From positions 1 through 21,721 of the forward strand of contig JAUYHE010000057.1 of assembly GCA_030690175.1 (NCBI GenBank): a stretch of DNA of 21,721 nt. Reading direction: 5' to 3'. How positions within the stretch are numbered: the first letter of the stretch is position 1; each line of letters begins with the position of its first letter. Of this stretch, positions 20,451 to 21,721 are shown one piece after another. The stretch is from a bacterium. GTDB lineage: Bacteria > Patescibacteriota > Microgenomatia > Woykebacterales > RBG-16-39-9b. The notes under the pieces are model-generated. The model was given only the letters and a program-made list of their open reading frames with translations. It did no database searches and had not been told where the DNA came from. The position numbers and the translations under genes are program-made.

Positions 20451-20470
20451 ACACAATCCTGCCACTTGCG

Positions 20471-20504
20471 AAGCCGAAAGACACAAACGTCCTTCGGCTT
20501 TTTC
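20471..20504 (+). terminator. Rho-independent terminator after 20450
   Basis: AAGCCGAA-A-GAC pairs with GTC-C-TTCGGCTT (one mismatch) around a 6-base loop, followed by TTTCT. The 3' arm itself supplies part of the T run. Confidence 0.85.
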
Positions 20505-20508
20505 TAAT

Positions 20509-20608
20509 CCACAACGTGGTGGCAGCATCCGAGAATACTGAGAAACCCTGTGTTTTAAAGTACGAAGGATGCTATTTTATGATAAAATTTCTGGAAATAA
20601 TAAGGAGG
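20509..20608 (+). promoter_or_regulatory. 5' region of the NlpC/P60 gene
   Basis: A CCAC-AAC-GTGG hairpin (20509-20519) is followed by a 7-base inverted repeat, AGCATCC (20524-20530) and GGATGCT (20567-20573). Its right arm overlaps an extended -10 candidate TGC-TATTTT (20573-20578). AGGAGG is at 20603-20608. The inverted repeat could be an operator. Confidence 0.4.
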
Positions 20609-20621
20609 GTAGGTCTTTACG

Positions 20622-21251
20622 GTGGAGTTTTTTCCATTCAGGGATCGCTGCGCGCTACAGTTGAGCGAACTAGGACTGCCGATAACTTTGGACAGAGTAG
20701 TCGAAGTTCTGGCGAAAAGGGGATTCGAGAAACTCGACGTGGACTTCGACACTATGATTGAGGCAGCGCGTAGTAGTATTGGGAGGTCGGAATACGTCCG
20801 AGCCCACCCGGATCTGGCCCCACGGCTTGTAGATTGCGCTACATTTCTTATGTGGGTCTATGGCCAACGCGGGATCCTTCTTCCCAGATACCCCATCCAA
20901 CAGCGGAAGATCGGACGAGTGGTTGAACTTCCCGAATTAAGAATTGGTGATCTTGTATTCATCAGAGGATACAGGCCCTTGTACGATGATGATCCCAGTG
21001 ATGACGTGGGTCACTGCGGGATTGTTACGGAGAGGAATACAGTGGTTCACGCTGCCAACGGAAAGGTCGGAGTAGTAGAGGTACCAATCAGCGCGTTTGT
21101 AGGCAGCGGAAAGAACTTTCGCGGTGCGAGAAGAATCATCGAAGAAGAGAGCGACGTAGTTACCCTTTTAAATAAGAGAGGAAGGTGGATCCGAAGCTCA
21201 GATGATTTCAGGTACATCATCCTCAAAACCCCGCCGCACAAACACTGGTAG
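20622..21251 (+). CDS. NlpC/P60-type cysteine peptidase, no signal peptide
   Basis: This 209-residue protein carries an NlpC/P60-like papain fold. The Cys motif is RLVDCATFLMWVYGQRGILL (C72), matching the DCSGFVxYVYxxxGixLPR pattern. RIGDLVFIRG is the usual GDLVFF segment. DVGHCGIV holds the catalytic His (H131), and VVHAANGKVG supplies the third polar residue (H143). Family enzymes cut peptidoglycan stem peptides or related amides. There is no signal peptide or wall-binding domain, so it either acts inside or is exported by another route. The first 60 residues are helical and unassigned. The start is GTG at 20622, with AGGAGG 13 bases upstream, a long spacing. It converges on clpB with 9 bases between. 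Confidence 0.78.
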   Translation: MEFFPFRDRCALQLSELGLPITLDRVVEVLAKRGFEKLDVDFDTMIEAARSSIGRSEYVRAHPDLAPRLVDCATFLMWVYGQRGILLPRYPIQQRKIGRVVELPELRIGDLVFIRGYRPLYDDDPSDDVGHCGIVTERNTVVHAANGKVGVVEVPISAFVGSGKNFRGARRIIEEESDVVTLLNKRGRWIRSSDDFRYIILKTPPHKHW

Positions 21252-21260
21252 GAATGACTC

Positions 21261-21721
21261 TTACTTAAACACAATCCTGCCGTCTTTGAGGCTGGCTTCC
21301 ACCGTGTCGCCAGCCTTAATCTTCCCCTCAACCACCTGCATGGCGAGTTCATCAAGGATTAAATTTTGTATCACCCGTTTTAGAGGCCGAGCACCCCAAA
21401 CAGGATCGAAGCCTTCTTTAGCGATTTTGTCTTTTACCTTTCCGTCGATCTTCAAAGCGATTCCTTTTTCTTTAAATCTAGCGATTACTTTATCCAGCTG
21501 TAAAGTCGTGATTTGCTCAATTTCTTTCTCGCCAAGAGGGTTAAAAACAACTATTTCATCAACTCGGTTGAGAAATTCTGGACGAAATGTTTTACGCACC
21601 AGAGTCAGCAATTCTTCCTTCATAATTTGCGGAGTTTTACCTTCGTATTTTTGAATTATTTCAGAACCTAAATTGCTAGTCATAATAATTACGCTATTTC
21701 GAAAATCTACAGTTCTTCCAC
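21261..21721 (-). CDS. clpB: ClpB disaggregase, C-terminal part
   Basis: The minus-strand frame is open to the window edge and only the last 153 residues are present. The frame before the internal ATG at 21683 reads GRTVDFRNSVII, continuing as MTSNLGSE, which is the ClpB sensor-1 stretch (FRNTVVIMTSNLGS). FRPEFLNRVDEIVVF contains the Arg finger region of the second AAA+ domain. GARPLKRVIQNLI is the sensor-2 motif, and the closing ELAMQVVEGKIKAGDTVEAS fits ClpB better than ClpC. ClpB with DnaK rescues aggregated proteins using ATP. The 5' part, with the N-domain, first AAA+ domain and coiled coil, lies outside the window. Confidence 0.88.
   Translation of the reverse strand, partial: GRTVDFRNSVIIMTSNLGSEIIQKYEGKTPQIMKEELLTLVRKTFRPEFLNRVDEIVVFNPLGEKEIEQITTLQLDKVIARFKEKGIALKIDGKVKDKIAKEGFDPVWGARPLKRVIQNLILDELAMQVVEGKIKAGDTVEASLKDGRIVFK

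Noticed and set aside
1..21721. Alternative genetic code with TGA as Gly
   Set aside because: TGA ends trpS, mutM paralogue 2 and other genes at the family-typical C-terminus, and no in-frame TGA interrupts a conserved gene.

Overview
The window looks like chromosomal DNA of a small-genome bacterium, most likely a member of the Candidate Phyla Radiation (Patescibacteria). This rests on gene content and style, not on a phylogenetic marker. Genes are AT-rich and tightly packed. PolA has no 3'-5' exonuclease domain. There is a sortase-type surface protein, many small one-helix membrane proteins and a DUF6941-type protein. Several promoters sit only about 7-12 nt before the start codon, implying leaderless mRNAs. 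TGA is used as a normal stop (for example trpS and the second mutM), so the Gracilibacteria-type recoding does not apply.

Layout. 1-581: 5' part of a NUDIX hydrolase (minus strand) and a tRNA-Ile with the rare anticodon UAU. 640-1921: a DUF6941-like protein convergent with a tyrosine recombinase. 2242-3034: an FtsB/DivIC-like division protein and a secreted-domain membrane protein. 3103-3737: two CAU tRNAs, the first very unusual and initiator-like with its own promoter and terminator, then a CutA-like gene. 3806-7449: a pilin-like protein (minus), trpS and ftsH. 7498-9775 (minus): an LPNTG-anchored repeat surface protein whose 3' end overlaps a decayed tyrosine recombinase. 9904-13621: polA, mutM and a methyltransferase. 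13734-14629: an unrecognised gene of GC-rich style. 14672-19390: a toxin-antitoxin pair, a second mutM, two glycosyltransferases, an SRPBCC protein and folD, with repeated overlaps between neighbours. 19371-21251: a foreign-looking group of three small membrane proteins and an NlpC/P60 peptidase. 21261-21721: the C-terminal part of clpB (minus).

Two expression styles are mixed. The core AT-rich genes use weak Shine-Dalgarno sites or near-leaderless promoters. The unrecognised gene at 13734 and the four genes at 19442-21251 use strong Shine-Dalgarno sequences, have a different codon style, and mostly have their own terminators. Two promoters in the second group share the pattern TTGACAAGC...TGCTAnCTT. 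I read these as acquired modules.

The most notable observations are the elbow-less initiator-like tRNA, the tandem short ORFs repeating the start region of a GT4 glycosyltransferase gene, the ftsH leader with mutually exclusive hairpins, the in-frame acidic tail after the ftsH TAG stop, and the GC-rich NlpC/P60 module.
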